NCBI RefSeq assembly: GCF_000002985.6
Contig: NC_003281.10
Span: 5,208,001-5,272,000, forward strand
DNA length: 64,000 nucleotides
From: Caenorhabditis elegans
Taxonomy: Eukaryota; Nematoda; Chromadorea; Rhabditida; Rhabditidae
Direction: 5' to 3'
Both the position numbers and the translations under genes were made by a program. Under the pieces are notes generated by a model, which was not told the origin of the DNA, searched no databases, and was given only the letters and a program-made list of their open reading frames with translations. How positions within the stretch are numbered: position 1 is the first letter of the stretch; each line of letters starts with the position of its first letter. Shown in pieces: positions 34,045-46,469 of this stretch.

Positions 34045-37000
34045 TGTAGAAAATATAACTGGATGACAGGGAAGTGTATAGTGAAAGAGAATGAGCTACT
34101 GATCTGGTGGATGGTTCACAGAAGGAGGGGCGGGGCTGGTGGAGCTGGGTGAACAGAGAGCCCGTGGTGTACAAAAGGGGCGGGATGTTCGTTGGGAAGG
34201 ATGGAATGGTTTCCAATGATAGCATTAAAAAGTTCTAAAAAGATAAATTTACAGATGAAACTTTCGAAAAAGTTTAATGTTGATGTGTCTTACAATCAGA
34301 TTTTAGAAAACTTGCTTAAAATAGGAACCTTGCATAGAAAAATACTTTTAAAAAAAACTTTTAGCTCTACTTTATCTACTTTTTAGAAAACAAAATATCA
34401 AAATGTTCTAAGTATACCAACAAGGCAAAGGACTCTTAATTATGTTCCAACTAAAAAACTGCATTCCAAAAAGTTAATATTTTTGAATGTATGTGCCAAA
34501 CTTGTAACATGATCGACACTATTGACTATAAATATTAAAATACGAAGCTTTATAACATGTGTGGAATGGTGTTCCACATTTCAATAAATCCCTTCCAATA
34601 GATAAAAAATTTGTTCTGAAAACGATCCAGTTAACAAAAACGCTCGTGCTTGTAATTTTAAAAATCTTGAAACATGCTAGAAATCGTCCACGGTAGTTCA
34701 ACTACTCCATATTAATTACAGTATGATTTTATCTCAACCAAAACACATGCGTGTCACCGATTAACATGTTATTTGCCTAAAACAGTAGCACTATCTCATT
34801 CGTTGATCTTCTGTTAGATCCGGAGAGCATGTCAGATATGCACGCAATTGCAATTTGTAATTTTAAATTTCGAAATATAAATAGATTTGAAAATTGCCGT
34901 GAATTTCTGGAATTGCCATTAATTCCCGCCTAACAAAGGTGTAGAGTGCCCATTACTAGAAACTTGTCAGTTCAAAATATTTGACCTTTTACAAATCACA
35001 AATGTCAATGAGCAGGTGTCAAAGTTTCATGAAACAATGAAAATCTCTGTAATCCTACATACCAGAGGTGTCAACTGTAATATTTTCTTCCTTCCTGAAC
35101 ATAATCCAAGTGTTCTTCTGGGATCTCATTGTACTGTGAGACTTTTGCCAGGGGTCAATATAAACAATACATCAATATGAAATATTCCACAAAAAATTCT
35201 GAAAATCAAATTCTGATTTGAAAATTGAGATCATAGATTGTCTTATTCTTTCAAATTCAAATATCATCGTTTTTTCGATTCCGAGAGTGAAGGTCCAAGA
35301 GTGAAAACATATAGTCTGAATTTTTGTTCTATAGGATCTATCGATACGACCGTTATCGAAATAGAGTAGTATACATCCAGTAAAAGTTGTTATGTCATAT
35401 TTCTCCAATTATGCAATGATGTGCATCAGTAAATGCAGATATCATCTAATTACCAAGAAAGGTTTTATAAGGGTCACACAATTCTGTAACTGACATACTC
35501 TTCAAGATAAGTGCACGGGATGTTCTGAGAAATGTTCTAGATAGATCACAGATATTTGTTGACGCGGGAACTGATTGGAAGTTGATAAGGTCTTTTCACA
35601 AAAACGATGGTTTTGAAAAACAAGTTTTTTTCTTCATTGCATGTTTTTGAGACTTCACTAATCTGCAGATTCTGTTATTAGTTGGTAAGCATTCAGTAAG
35701 CCTTTTAGAGCACTTTATTAGTCACTTTTTGTTTTAAAACATGAAAAGGTTGGTTATAAAGTTAACATATTTTATCAAAAAATAATATAATAAAAACCTA
35801 ATCTTACAAAAAAACATCCTAAAACCAAGACTAGTTTTGGAAAAAACTTCAGCGAAAAAATTTACTGAATACATTTCAGTTTGTTTGTTTTAGTTCAAGA
35901 GAAATGTACCACTTTCGCGCAAATAATGAGTTAATGAGAATCTCACTTAATGCCAATTAACTTTCCATTTAAATCATAACTGTTTTCTTTTCTTTCCTCT
36001 ATTTTTTTCTAATAACACCCTTCTTCCGGTAATGGCCTCAGTCCATCCTCAAGCTAACCTAAATTGGCAATAATTAATTCAAGTCCTTCAAATGTCTTAG
36101 TCTCCTATACTCATGTGCTATCTAGCCAGCTGCCACCAACAGTTGGTCATTCATCTTTTGAAGAGACTAGGAAAAAACACAGAAAGAACACTTAAATAGT
36201 GGCCCGGAATGGAAGGAAGATAGGCAAGTACTTGTGCAGATTTTTCCCCGTGGAATCTAGAATCTCTGAAAATTATCGAAAGCGTCCAAAAATCCACTTT
36301 TCGAGCAATTTGAAAAGGCTCGAGATTATTTCTTTTGACACTGAAAAATTAAGTTTCATGGATATTCTAAAACCAATAATTTCACAATTTGATTATCACA
36401 TTTCCTCATTTGAGTTCATATACCTTTTGTTCTGCTAGAAACCAAATACCAAAATTTCACACCTCTTGACTCATAAATCCCCTAGTTGAATTCCATCCTT
36501 TGACAGTTTGGTTACCGCATTGCATCACACCTAATTAGACCAATTCCTTGTCACTGTCACACATTTCTAAACGGATTTGGCACCGTATGTTGAACGTTTT
36601 CAGGAGTACGGGCGGTATATTTGTATGATGATGCAAGTCTGTAATTAATCTTTCAAGACCGATCGGTGGGAGGAAGAGAGCAAGCGGTGCGGTTATTAAT
36701 GAATAACAATATGGTTGGTGCCTAGGTGATGATTTGGTACAATAATTGGGTATATAGAAAGATATAGTAAAAAATATTTTCAACATTTTTCAACTTATTA
36801 AAAACTTTTCAATTAATTAATGAAGGAATATCGTTAAAGAGGATTTTTTCTAGATCTACCAATAGTTTTGGAAAAATTCCAAATTATTTTTTTTGCACAT
36901 TGCCATAGTTTAATTTTTGACGAATTGTCCAAGCAAAACCTTTCAAATAAGGGTATTCCGAATAATTTTTTGTGAAGTGTTTCCTCTCCTGAACTTTTCC

Positions 37001-40000
37001 CAATTTTGTGATAATATGTCAAATAAACCAAATATTATTGCAACCAAATGCGCAAACATTCACATATATCGCGCATGTAATAATCATTAAATACACATGT
37101 ACCTGTTACCATATATCTTTTTTATTGACAGATATCCTATATTTGTCTCTTCCCAGCAGGTGTTCATCGCCCTCTTCATGACTTCTGAATAAATACAGAC
37201 CGGATGGATACAGTGTATCACTACAAGTATGCGCGAAAACTTTCAAGTATTACTAGAGCCACGTGTCATAGCTGTTGACCGTTAAATGAGCATGAGATGA
37301 GCTCAAGTGAGTGAGAGTACTTGTTGAGGATTAGCCCATTTGAGAAGGGAAATTGTAACAAGAGAATGGGTAACAGGAAGTTATGTAATCTTTATTGTTT
37401 CTTTTTTGTTCTGATTTAAGGAATTAACAAGCAGATGGAGACTAGTTGTCAACGTGTCAAGTGGAGATGGTTTATTTTTTGAATTCTCATGAGAGTCTTG
37501 GTTTAATAAAATGGAGAAACTTATGCAGGTTTAACGGTCTTTCTTTAATTGTATTTTTATTTGGAAGTTTATGCTCTCTCTAGTTTATTTTATTTGTTTG
37601 TTATTCTTTGCTCTGGCCTAACCTAAAAAAACCATTCATAATTTTCCGGTTGATCACCCTATTCTCTAAATACCGTAACCTAAGTCTTAATCACGTTCCG
37701 TCTGTTTCCATTTTCCCCTTTTCTTCATACCGAAACCTTGCTAATGCTCATCACTCATTCGAGCTGTGACCAAAAAAGAGCCGCCACCACAACCACCGTG
37801 CTCAACGAAAAATGGTGGGTGACGACGGGAAGGAAATCAAAACGATTTGACAGTTGAAGCATAGTGGAGAGAAAATGGGTGAAATACACGGAGGGATGGA
37901 ACCAAGCGAGATGAAGATTTATTTATGTTCGACCCAATAGGAGATAATGGAAAAACAAAAAGAAAACAAACCAAAAAATAGAGAAAATTCTGGGGAAAAC
38001 ATAGCAATTGAAAAGAAAACCATCTCGAATTAAAATTGTAAGATGCTCGAAATACGATTTCCGGTCTTGACATGATTTATTTTTAATGGAAGTGTGTGCC
38101 TTTATGGAGTACTGTATTCCCCAACTCCTCATTGCGTTCAGTTTTCAAAAATGTTTTTACAGTATACTTTAAAAGTCCATACCTCTTTTGTCTTTAAAAT
38201 GTAAAGTATTTTTAGACGAAAAAAGCGCAAAATCTCGTAGTTTATCAATTCTCGTCATCTTGCAATAACGGAAATCAAACTTATTTCACACCAATCGAAT
38301 ATTTTTTCAAAAAGTGTGACCATCTGCTCTGTGTTTCCATAAAAATCAATCACCTTGAATGCAGACGCGGAACAAAATCAAAGCATCAAATATGCAAATT
38401 TTTGTTTCTTTTTCAAAGTCGCACAGGGCGGCCATAATTATGTATGGTCTTGTCGAAGGAAAAGCTTTTGAACAAAATTGATGGAGTCACCTACGATTTT
38501 AAATTGTTATAAAACTGTTTAGGTAGTGCCAAAATGATTGTATGTATGAAATATTCTAATACTTTCCAGACTTTCAAAATTTACAATTTCAGTTAAAATT
38601 TGGTAAATTGCCAAATTCCGGGTTTTCTTCAATTTTTTGCGAAATACACAGAAATAACTTTTTGAATTTAAATTTAAATACAAACAATAGAAACATCATT
38701 GAAATATAATACCCGAGGAGAAGTAAATATATTTTTGGTAGAGTTCAAGAAATTATAATATTTGAAAACTGAATAATTGTAACTTTTTGGTGGTACTACA
38801 AAAGTTTTGAGATCCCATGTTAGTAAACTTGAAAGTAGTAAATAACTATTGTTATTATTCTTATTGTTACAATTAGTACTTGTTTACAACTTCTCATCTT
38901 TATCTACCAATTCAATGCAAAATGACATATTGGAAAGGGTCAATCAAAAGAGGAGCCTCTAGTTAAATGCAAAACACCAGTAGGGAAAGAAAGAGCACAT
39001 TTATTTGGTATTTTTATGTTAAAAAATATCAAATTTCGATATAAACTCAATTATTTCTTCCAAGTTCTATCTCCTTTCTCTTTTTGTTTTGAGCAACAGT
39101 GCATGCACCACTAAAAGAGTACATGGAATACAAGCAGCTCTTAACAGATGGTATTACTGTAGATATTAGGGAGACGGAATGATGATTGACTTCTCCTCTT
39201 CTATTCAATTTCTATCGCTTCCTAATCTGATTGGCACTCATTTTGTTTGTCATCAAAAGACATATGCCGGCTCTCCCGAAAAAGGAGAAGACACCTAGTG
39301 CTCTTTCTCTCTGCGGGAAGCTTTCACCCCATCCCCAGTCTTTCGAGTGTTTGTATTTTGTTAATCAAGAGGCGACAATATGGAATGGGATTAGTGGATT
39401 TACAATAATATTTTTATTTTTCTGTTAGGGAAGTGTTGAGGGAAAAAATTTTTAAAGCAAAAACATGTTTAAAAACATACTTCTCGCCAACCGTATGATT
39501 ATGCCATTATGGATTTTGTTCGAATATGCGTATACGCTATATATTTCAAAATATGTCCACTTTTCAATTACTGTACCACCTTGCAAATTTCTCTTTGTAT
39601 TTGAGTTGGTTTTGATAAATTTAAAACTGGGTTCCTTTTAATATTAAAAAAATTTCTGGGTACGGTAGCTGAAAAGTTCCTCTTAAAGCTTCCTTTGAGG
39701 AGTACTGTAGCTTCATACTTTCTGTCTTTTTTTTCGCAATTTTTTGCGATTCTCTGAAAATTGCGACATGGGGAACTACGATAGATCTTGAAGGCCCCTT
39801 TTCGGCTGAAACTTTTTGGCCACTCCGAGGCCTGGTACCGTATTTCAAGCTAAAACCGCGGCCTTCCCAAACTGGATAATAAACCCAAACTCCTAAAAGC
39901 ATAACTGGCATCTTAAAAGATTTCCAAAACTGTTTTGATATGCAAATTCGCTCTACAGTACTACTATATTTATAACACCCGCCAAAAAAGCTCATCGCAA

Positions 40001-41270
40001 CAAGTTAATCCTCTAAACAATAAGAAACAGTGGGCAATCCTCTTAATATCTTCCCGCATGGTCAATGTGTGATATTTGCATTACAAAAAGGGCGATCTAG
40101 TGACGGCGCGGGATAAGAAGAAGTGTCGGGTGGTTGTAAACGTTGAGATTTTCTGAGAAGCCGACACAGTTTTATTATGCGGGAAACGAACAGACGGATC
40201 ATTGTAAATTATACGAACAAAAAAGTGAGCAAAAGAGTTGGAAGTGAATCTTCGAGTGTGGGGTTCGAATAGGTTTCTTAGAAAATTGTGTTGAACACGT
40301 TGTGTCAAGATGTCCCAAGATGGTTTGCTATGCAATAGATACAGGAATCGTTAGCCCAGAAAAACAGAAATTTTAAGCCAGCTTCGGTAGATTTCTTCAA
40401 AAAAATTAAGAGCACAAAGTTCCAGAAAAAAGAAATTATCAGATACTCCATTCTCTATAACTTTATTTTCTCATTTACCACCCAACAGTTTGAGTAGTAC
40501 TAGTAGGTGACCATTCATTTTTGCAGATGCCACGTGGCTGGCAGATGGTATCACGTACTCCATTGTAATGCATCCGGATGGTTTTTATTTATATTGCACC
40601 TATTTCCGCATACATACATGTATCACTTTAAAGGTACATGCCAAACTAAAATTAAAAATCTAAAAAATGTTAATACGAATTGTCTCGTTTTAATTAAATG
40701 TTTTCAAAAAAATTAGTTAGTGTAATCATAAATGTTAACTTTCGCTGCAAGACCACGTCTGAAAAATGCGTGCACCTTTAACCAGGCGTTCTCTTGTTTA
40801 TTTAGTAATTGATAGGATCATCTTGATCCTTCAAACGAAAAAAGGGAAGTGTACACTTCATCCTTTAATTAATCCCTTATTTTGCCGCCAACATAATCCG
40901 TAGAAATGGTAACCGGATATACTCTGCACATCATTTTCTTTGAGGTGTCTTCTGTTCATATTGACACCTCCTGTTACGTAACACACAAGAGCTCTTTGTG
41001 CGGGAGAAGGTTGCGCCGAAATGTCGAATGGATTTGCATGAGGGGAATTACTAGATAAGAAGGGAGATGGAGAATACAATAAAACTATTTATGATTAACT
41101 GTAAGGCGAGACAAAATCATTAATAAGAATGCATAATTTCGGAGGTAACAAGGTGAAAATTATATGAAAATAAGATAATTCAACAGATCATTAAGAGAAT
41201 AATGGTGAGGATAGCGAAATCGTGAAACAATATATTAAAAATTATGAAAAGTTGAAGCAAAATTAAAATT
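34045..41270. other. Gene-free 7.2 kb between cnd-1 and sumv-1
   Basis: No protein or RNA gene could be supported. Several short open frames occur but none has domains or splice partners. Visible items are dispersed-repeat copies at 38055-38200 and 40742-40785, an isolated TTTGGTAAATTGCC end at 38599-38612, a CACGTG E-box at 37260-37265, a CATCATTTT-rich stretch with GTTACGTAAC at 40973-40982, and GGTTGGTGCCTAGGTG at 36713-36728. As the only DNA upstream of a cell-type-specific bHLH gene it is likely to be regulatory, which is inference. Confidence 0.5.
38055..38200. repeat. Dispersed repeat pair, degraded
   Basis: Arm 1 has TTTCCGGTCTTGACATGA, GTGTGTGCCTTTATGGAG and TACTGTA; arm 2 (38155-38195) has ACAGTATACTTTAAAAG in the opposite orientation. 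Same family as at 1135-1440. Confidence 0.55.
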
Positions 41271-44200
41271 TCAAAGTTCCTCCTCATATTCCTCACTGTT
41301 TTCTCGTTTCTTTCCTATTGATGAACGAGAAGGTGACTTTCTTTGCGCTGAAAATGGAAAAAAGTAGAGAAATTAAACATTAATCTTTGGTTATAATGAG
41401 TTTAAAAAATAATTTCTCACTCACTTTTCTTTGTGCTTCCTCCATTTTTCGACGTACTCCCTATTGCTTGTTGTTGCTCTTCAGCAGCTGCAGCTACCGA
41501 CAATTCAGCAAGCAAATCTAGCGGATTCTGAAAAATAATTTTTTTCCTATGATACTTCACAATATAAAAACAAATTTTACCTCTTGATCGGTGGAAGCAG
41601 CCGAAGAAGATGTAGACGCAGAGGGAACATTAGGTTTTGAATGAGAAATAGCTTGATTCGCTGCAATTGCGGCCGCCCGTGGTGTTCTTCCGGATGGAGT
41701 TGGTGTTGTCCGTTTTGTAGATGATTTTGGAGTTTTTGGACGATCTGAGAATTGAGAATATTATTAAAATATCAATCTTTATTAAATTACAAAGATTTTG
41801 GAAAAGTAGAATAACTAACCTATTTTCTCCTTTTCCTTTTCTGGAGATGGCACAGGTGCTGAAACATCTGATGATTTCTTTGCTGGAGGCTCTCCAGACA
41901 CTGTCTCTGCAGAAGAAGAAGAAGTTGTATCGTGTATTAATGTAGCCTCCGAAGATGTTGATTCAGATGCCAAAGTTTCATCGATTTTCCGTTTATTGGA
42001 AGTTATTGTCATCGCAGCTGGTGCAACTTTTTCTATAACTTCTGGAGCTGGTGAAGGATTCGAAAATGATACATCTGATTGCGGATCCACTGATGATTCT
42101 GAACTTTTCGTCGGTTCTGGGACGCTTGTTGAAGCTGCAGAAGTTCCTTTTTGAGCGCCTCCCGCAGCTTTTGATGATTCTTTTGCACCGGGAGCACCGG
42201 CCTTTCTGCCTCCCTTTTCCGGTGAATTTCCAGCCATCAAGAGATCTATTTCATCTTGAGTTAGTGTTGAAAGATCCCGATTTCCAATTGACAAAAATGT
42301 TCGTACATTGATGTTTGCCAAACGTGGATCATGCTGAACTGTGTCCAATGCAGTATGCTGGGAGCTGAAAATAATTCAGAAATCAGAAGAAATCAGATTC
42401 TTTGAAGGTTTTGTGAATTTCGAATAATTTATAAATACAAACCCCGAAGCCACAGAACTTCTTGATGGACCAGCTACAGACGATGAACTTCCTGATCGAA
42501 CAACCGTATAACTTGTTGTAACTCTTTGGGGTCCCATAAGACGGTAAGGTGGAACTGGAGTTTGTCGCCGAACAGCTTGAGGGCTCTGATTCATTGCTAC
42601 TGGCATCATAGATCCTTGTCTTGGCGGAGAAATTAATTGAGGGCTTCCTTGTTGCGCTGACGGCGTCATTCCTGGTCTTTGGCCAGCCATTTGAGATCTG
42701 AAATCATGTAAACTTCAATTGAAATTGTAGAAACTTGAAAAATTTCCAGCTAACGGTGATAGTTTTCAGTTTATTGTTAGATTTCACGAAAAAATTACCT
42801 ATAAGCTGGGCGAGTTCCGACATCGGCTGGATTAAGTCCTGCAGCTATAGCACGATGTGGTGCTATTGGAAGACGTGATGCTTGAGATCGAAAAGTTTGA
42901 GAAGATGTACCGGGTTGTGGTGATTTAGGAGGAGCCAATAGCTGAGATGATGATGTAGAAGTAGATGGAGTGAGTGGAGAGTGTTGGGCATGACGAGATG
43001 GAAGTTCAGCTGAAAATTCAAGATTAGATATTTTATTAACTAGACTTTTTTTTTACTTCTTCGATAGGCATTTTTATAATATGGAACACCGCGTCTCGAT
43101 GGTTCTGGTCCTTGAAACATGGGTGATGGTCCAATATCATCTTCAATTGAATCTTGAGTTTGTTCTAATGGAATCATCTTCGGTTGCTGTGAACGAGCTG
43201 CATGAACTGGGAAACGAGGCTAGAAAATTATAAAATTGACACTTTTAGATTGGAAAAAATTATTATTTGGGACTAGGGCCTGTAGATTTTTGGTTTTTTT
43301 TTAAATGTTTTGCCGAAAATTTATTCTTCGTTTTTTTCGAAAATAAAAGTGAGCCAAAAACGTAAATTCTGATATACTGAAAACCTTAAAAATTTTTAAA
43401 TTTTCCTTTCTCTCAAAAAAAAACAGTCATTCCCATTTTTAAAAGAGTGCAATTTTTATCCAGATATTAAAATTTTTCCGAATCACGTTTCAATATTACA
43501 ACATTTTTCGTCTTTTTTTCGGTTTTGTCGCCAAATACCTAACGAGACCCATGACTCGGGGGCGGAGCGTATTGAAATGTACGTGGAGCTTGTTTGAATA
43601 ATATTACCTGTGGAAGAGGCCGTGTAGCCGAGCTCGTAGATTGATTTTTCCATCCTTGAAAATTCATTTTTCCAGGTGACGAATTGTACGCTGTCGATAT
43701 TATCGATGGCATTTTCTTTTGTGATTGTTGATGGAATTGATAAGAATTTGGAGATGTCCCAAATGATGGAGAACGTCTTGGTGGTAGTCGTTGTTCTGGA
43801 ATTATAAATAATTGAAATTTTCCAATTTTAATCGTAAACTAACTCTTCTTTCCTCCACCAAACTGACTTGCATCAATAGGTCGAACTCTGAAATCACTAT
43901 TATCTCTCTAAAAGTACATTCATCGTAAAATCAAGACCCACCTTGCACACGTTTGAGACATCATCTCTTCTTCTTGCATTTTTAATTTCTGTTGCTCGTG
44001 GAGCTGCTGTGATGTCATCGGAGGAGTTCTGTTAGCTTTTGGTTGATATGGTACTTGATTAATTCCTGGAGGTGGTCCCATTTGTGGTGGCCGGAGTACT
44101 TGAGCCGGTGGACCTTGATAACGACGGGGTAATGGAGCAGTTAATGTATTCGATTGATTTGAAAATTGTTGCATTGGGGAAACCATCTGTAACTTTTTTA

Positions 44201-46186
44201 AATGTTAGAATATTAAACGGCTCAAATAGGTTCAAAATCACCTCAAAAACCGAATTTCACAAACCTTTGAAAAAAAGCGCAAAAAAATGCAGAAAACAGA
44301 AAAAACCCAACTTTTTTTGGTCCAGCAAATAGAATAAAGCTTTTCACCTATTGTTACATTTTGTGGTAGTTTATTTCTTGTTCATACGTTGATTTAGGTA
44401 CACTTAAAGGTGATAGGTTTCCTAAAATCATTGAAACTAGACAAGTTAGACCGAAATTTGGCAAAAATGATCACAATCGCTCAAAAAAACCCTTCTCCAA
44501 AATTGATAACTGCTGCGACACGGACAACCTCGTGAAATTTTATATTTCAGAAAATTTGAATTTGTTCAAAATTTTGAAAAAAAAACCTCGCTACAAAACT
44601 TTTTGGAAATTTTTGAGAAGTGAAAATCGGCTGCTTGAGGTCATTTTGGGAATATCAAAATCTAAATTGATCGGTTTTTTCTCTTTTAACTCAAAAATGT
44701 CTGAAAAACAAACCGATTCGATTCTTGACAAGTTTCCCAGTGTAGGCTCGTCGTCGTCGGATGAATTCAAATAGCAGGTTATCTAAAAATAACGACTTAA
44801 AAAATGTTTTTCTATAATTGAAAAAAAAACAATTTACCGAATTTTTCTCATCTTTCGGGGAAGCATGTTCACCAGGTTGGACACACCGATTACACGGGCA
44901 AGACGTAGTTTCAGCTATTGCAGAACTTTCTGGAAATTTTTTTAAAATCAGATTTTTTCAAAATGATTTGGCACTCACTTATATGGAACGAACATTTCGG
45001 ATCAACTCCTCCAATTGCAGTAAGACCACATGCATTGCAGACATCGAACATTTTTTGAGAACGATCCAGTATAATATCTGGACTTTGAATTTGTAAGCCA
45101 CGAAAAAATATTTTTAAAACTTACGATCAAAGCAAAATTTGCTAAGATGAAGCGCCGGCTTGTTACATTGCTTTTCAGAGTCGATTGGTTCAAAATTGTC
45201 AATTTTATCCAAAATAGAGTGCATTGTGTGTACAATAACTAAAGAATCATCCATATCTGGTCCAACACAACATTGATGGAATACTGGATCAATTGTCTAA
45301 AAAAATATCAATAGAATAATGAAACATTTTCAGAATTCATTACCGTCAATGTCAGATAGTCATTCCTTGAGTATTTTGTGGATGCTTTGAAAATTCTTCG
45401 CTGGGCCATATCTGTTGGATAATCTGAAAAACGCAATAAATTTCATCGAAAATGCCTATTAAATTGAATTACCTTCTTCTTCATCATTTCCTAACAATTC
45501 ATGCTCTTTTTGTGCTTGACTTGTGACCAATTCTTTAAATTCAATTAAATCGTCAATATCCTTTTGTACTAAATCCATCTTGATATTCAATATATCTTTG
45601 TCAGTATAGTATTCAGCGTATCTGAAATTTCGAATTTATTTTTCTAATTCCCAAGAAAAATAATTAATAAGAATACCTTAACGAATTATTATCCAATATA
45701 TCATCATTTGCCACATCTGGAAGACGCTGAGGAACTGTTTGAGCAGCTTGGAGGTAGTCGTCATCGTCTCTGGAAATTGTTATTTTCAATTTCAAAAAAA
45801 AAACTTTACTTACGAAATATACTCATTTGATGCAATCCACGGATCAAAACGACGTCTTTGCATCTTTGAATCATTTTCCGCATGGCACCGCATCACTTCT
45901 TTCTTATGATTATTTTCTAACGTTTTTGAAAATTCGACGTGCTCTTCACAACGGCCGCCATGTTTCGCAAGTTCTTCTTTTGATCGTATCTAAAATTTTA
46001 AATTTGAAAAAAAGCTTACTATCAAATTTTCGTATTTTTTCTCACCTGCTTACACCGAACAAGCGTTCGATACGAAGCATAATTACATTGTCCATACTTA
46101 TTTTTGTCGTATTCATTGGCAACAAGACGGAATCGTGTTCCAGGTGCAACTATATATTGAGCAGGAGGACGAGTTGTTTGTTTCAT
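41271..46186 (-). CDS. sumv-1: KANSL2-like NSL/chromatin complex subunit
   Basis: Eighteen exons close in phase to 998 residues: 46186-46046, 45989-45814, 45769-45677, 45621-45473, 45423-45344, 45296-45125, 45077-44979, 44929-44838, 44186-43942, 43887-43844, 43795-43608, 43219-43057, 43009-42799, 42697-42443, 42364-41820, 41744-41581, 41527-41425, 41347-41271. Two Cys/His modules occur in the first third: CNYASYRTLVRCKQ with CEEHVEF, and CNKPALHLSKFCFDHIL with CNACG and CSFH, plus CPCNRC; this paired arrangement is that of the KANL2 zinc-finger protein, a subunit of the NSL acetyltransferase complex. The remaining ~650 residues are Pro/Gln/Ser-rich and probably disordered. Worm sumv-1 is known as a synthetic multivulva gene related to NSL2. 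The 651-nt intron 8 is the largest. It diverges from gop-1. Confidence 0.88.
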
Positions 46187-46469
46187 GCTGCTTAAAAATA
46201 AAAATGGAAAATTGAGTCAAAAAGTTGAGATAAAACAAATTAAAACAATTTTCTGAAAAATAAACAACTGAAATTTGAAGTAATAAACAACACGCGAAAA
46301 CGTTATTTCGGAGCATCGTTTGAGAAGTAAAACTTTTTTTCGGCGCACCCTTGTGCGCAGTTTTTATCTTCTCTTTTAATTTAATTTTCAAGCTAAATCT
46401 TTCTTTTTAAACTTTGAATAAATATTTAAATATTCAGAATGCACCAATAAACCTGGAACAAAATCGATA
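46187..46469. promoter_or_regulatory. Divergent promoter of sumv-1 and the gro-1 operon
   Basis: Only 283 bp separate the sumv-1 and gop-1 start codons. An acceptor TTTTTAAG precedes the sumv-1 ATG (46191-46198 on the minus strand) and AATATTCAG (46429-46437) precedes gop-1, suggesting spliced leaders on both. The acceptor for gop-1 is followed at once by a three-codon upstream ORF (46439-46450). Confidence 0.6.

Noticed and set aside
44187-44837. Possible extra exon of sumv-1 in its largest intron (around 44700-44785, AG-bounded)
   Set aside because: The flanking exons join in phase without it, and no GT donor in a suitable phase follows the candidate acceptor.
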